Shown here in pieces: positions 5,183 to 5,495 of a stretch of DNA of 5,495 nt (positions are counted from its first letter, which is position 1; every line of letters starts with the position of its first letter). Location: assembly GCA_034430835.1 (NCBI GenBank), contig DAOUDX010000384.1, forward strand, positions 1 to 5,495, given 5' to 3'. The position numbers and the translations under genes are program-made. The stretch comes from JAFGED01 sp034430835. GTDB lineage: Bacteria; Chloroflexota; Anaerolineae; B4-G1. The notes below the pieces were generated by a model. That model had not been told where the DNA came from. It saw only the letters and a program-made list of their open reading frames with translations, and ran no database searches.

Positions 5183-5495
5183 ATGCTCGACGGGTTGCGA
5201 GACGACGCTTGGCTTGATGAGCCCCTGGAAGCCGAGACAGAAGCCACCGAGAAAAGACGGAATGTGTTGCGGCGACTCTGGAATCGCGTTCGCCCTCCCT
5301 TGCTCTGGTTGATCAAGCCCAACCGGGTCGGACGACCTGTCACGCTGCAACCCCGTGGGCTACAGTTGCTTATCCTGTTGATCGTGGGGAACCTGGCCAT
5401 CGTGGGCGTTCTGGCCTACGCCTTATACCAGACAGCCATGGCACCTCCTCGCCAGTCGCCTCCCCGATTCATCGTCGCGACCCCCACGCCCAACC
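5183..5495 (+). CDS. N-terminal part of a single-pass membrane protein with a Pro/Thr-rich external segment (cut by window edge)
   Basis: The frame is open from the ATG at 5183 to the edge (104 complete codons, no stop). Residues 1-23 are acidic (MLDGLRDDAWLDEPLEAETE), residues 24-52 are basic and aromatic (KRR, RRLW, RPPLLW), and a strong hydrophobic segment runs at about 62-84 (LQLLILLIVGNLAIVGVLAY). After it the chain turns proline-rich and reaches ATPTPN at the edge, like the Pro/Thr linkers common in Chloroflexota surface proteins. By the positive-inside rule the N-terminus is cytoplasmic and the cut-off remainder external. The ATG at 5183 has no ribosome binding site and sits at the predicted transcription start, so the mRNA is probably leaderless. 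A GTG at 5264 after a weak GACGGA is an alternative start. The missing C-terminal domain will decide the function. Confidence 0.72.
   Translation, partial: MLDGLRDDAWLDEPLEAETEATEKRRNVLRRLWNRVRPPLLWLIKPNRVGRPVTLQPRGLQLLILLIVGNLAIVGVLAYALYQTAMAPPRQSPPRFIVATPTPN

Noticed and set aside
5099..5350. N-terminal extension of the kinase/pyrophosphorylase to an ATG at 5350
   Set aside because: The extra 84 residues look unlike the family, cross the operon's own promoter and overlap the divergent membrane-protein gene. The GTG at 5098 has a good ribosome binding site and gives the standard length.

Overview
The window reads as bacterial chromosome, GC-rich in the genes and AT-rich in the promoter gaps. 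The gene content (a MutS1-type mismatch repair protein, a PF03618 kinase/pyrophosphorylase, a cysteine-bearing Rrf2 regulator, a TauE/SafE permease), the frequent GTG starts with good Shine-Dalgarno sites, and a membrane protein that enters a Pro/Thr-rich ATPTPN stretch right after its membrane anchor all fit a member of the Chloroflexota. That placement is inference; no rRNA or other marker is present. I see no mobile element, CRISPR array, tRNA or prophage.

Left block (1-1340, all minus strand): an Rrf2-family repressor with four clustered cysteines, then a TauE/SafE permease, then the first 23 codons of a further gene (GTG at 70, ideal ribosome binding site) that leaves the window. A 16-bp sequence shared 13/16 lies downstream of the -10 elements of both rrf2 and the permease gene. 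It is a good candidate for the Rrf2 operator, giving an autoregulated module for sulfur-compound or anion export.

Middle (1341-1684): a 143-bp divergent intergenic region and, on the plus strand, a gene for a 66-residue membrane-hairpin protein that I do not recognise. Its stop codon and that of mutS are read from the same CTAG tetranucleotide.

Right block (1681-5098, minus strand): a PF03618 kinase/pyrophosphorylase gene followed after 4 nt by mutS, a tight two-gene operon. MutS has all its hallmark motifs, but its core domain carries a run of heptanucleotide repeats: seven units, a 5-nt loop and four inverted units, read through in frame as a seven-residue KMQE repeat.

Right edge (5099-5495): two divergent sigma-70-type promoters use the same palindromic GCTTGACAAGC as their -35 element on opposite strands, and both have TATACTTG at -10. 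The leftward one drives the kinase-mutS operon. The rightward one should start transcription within a few bases of the ATG of a single-pass membrane protein that runs off the window, so that message is probably leaderless.

All genes except the two edge fragments are intact. The most interesting signals are regulatory (shared operator, shared -35) and the repeat inside mutS. I found no evidence for a wholly new multi-gene system.
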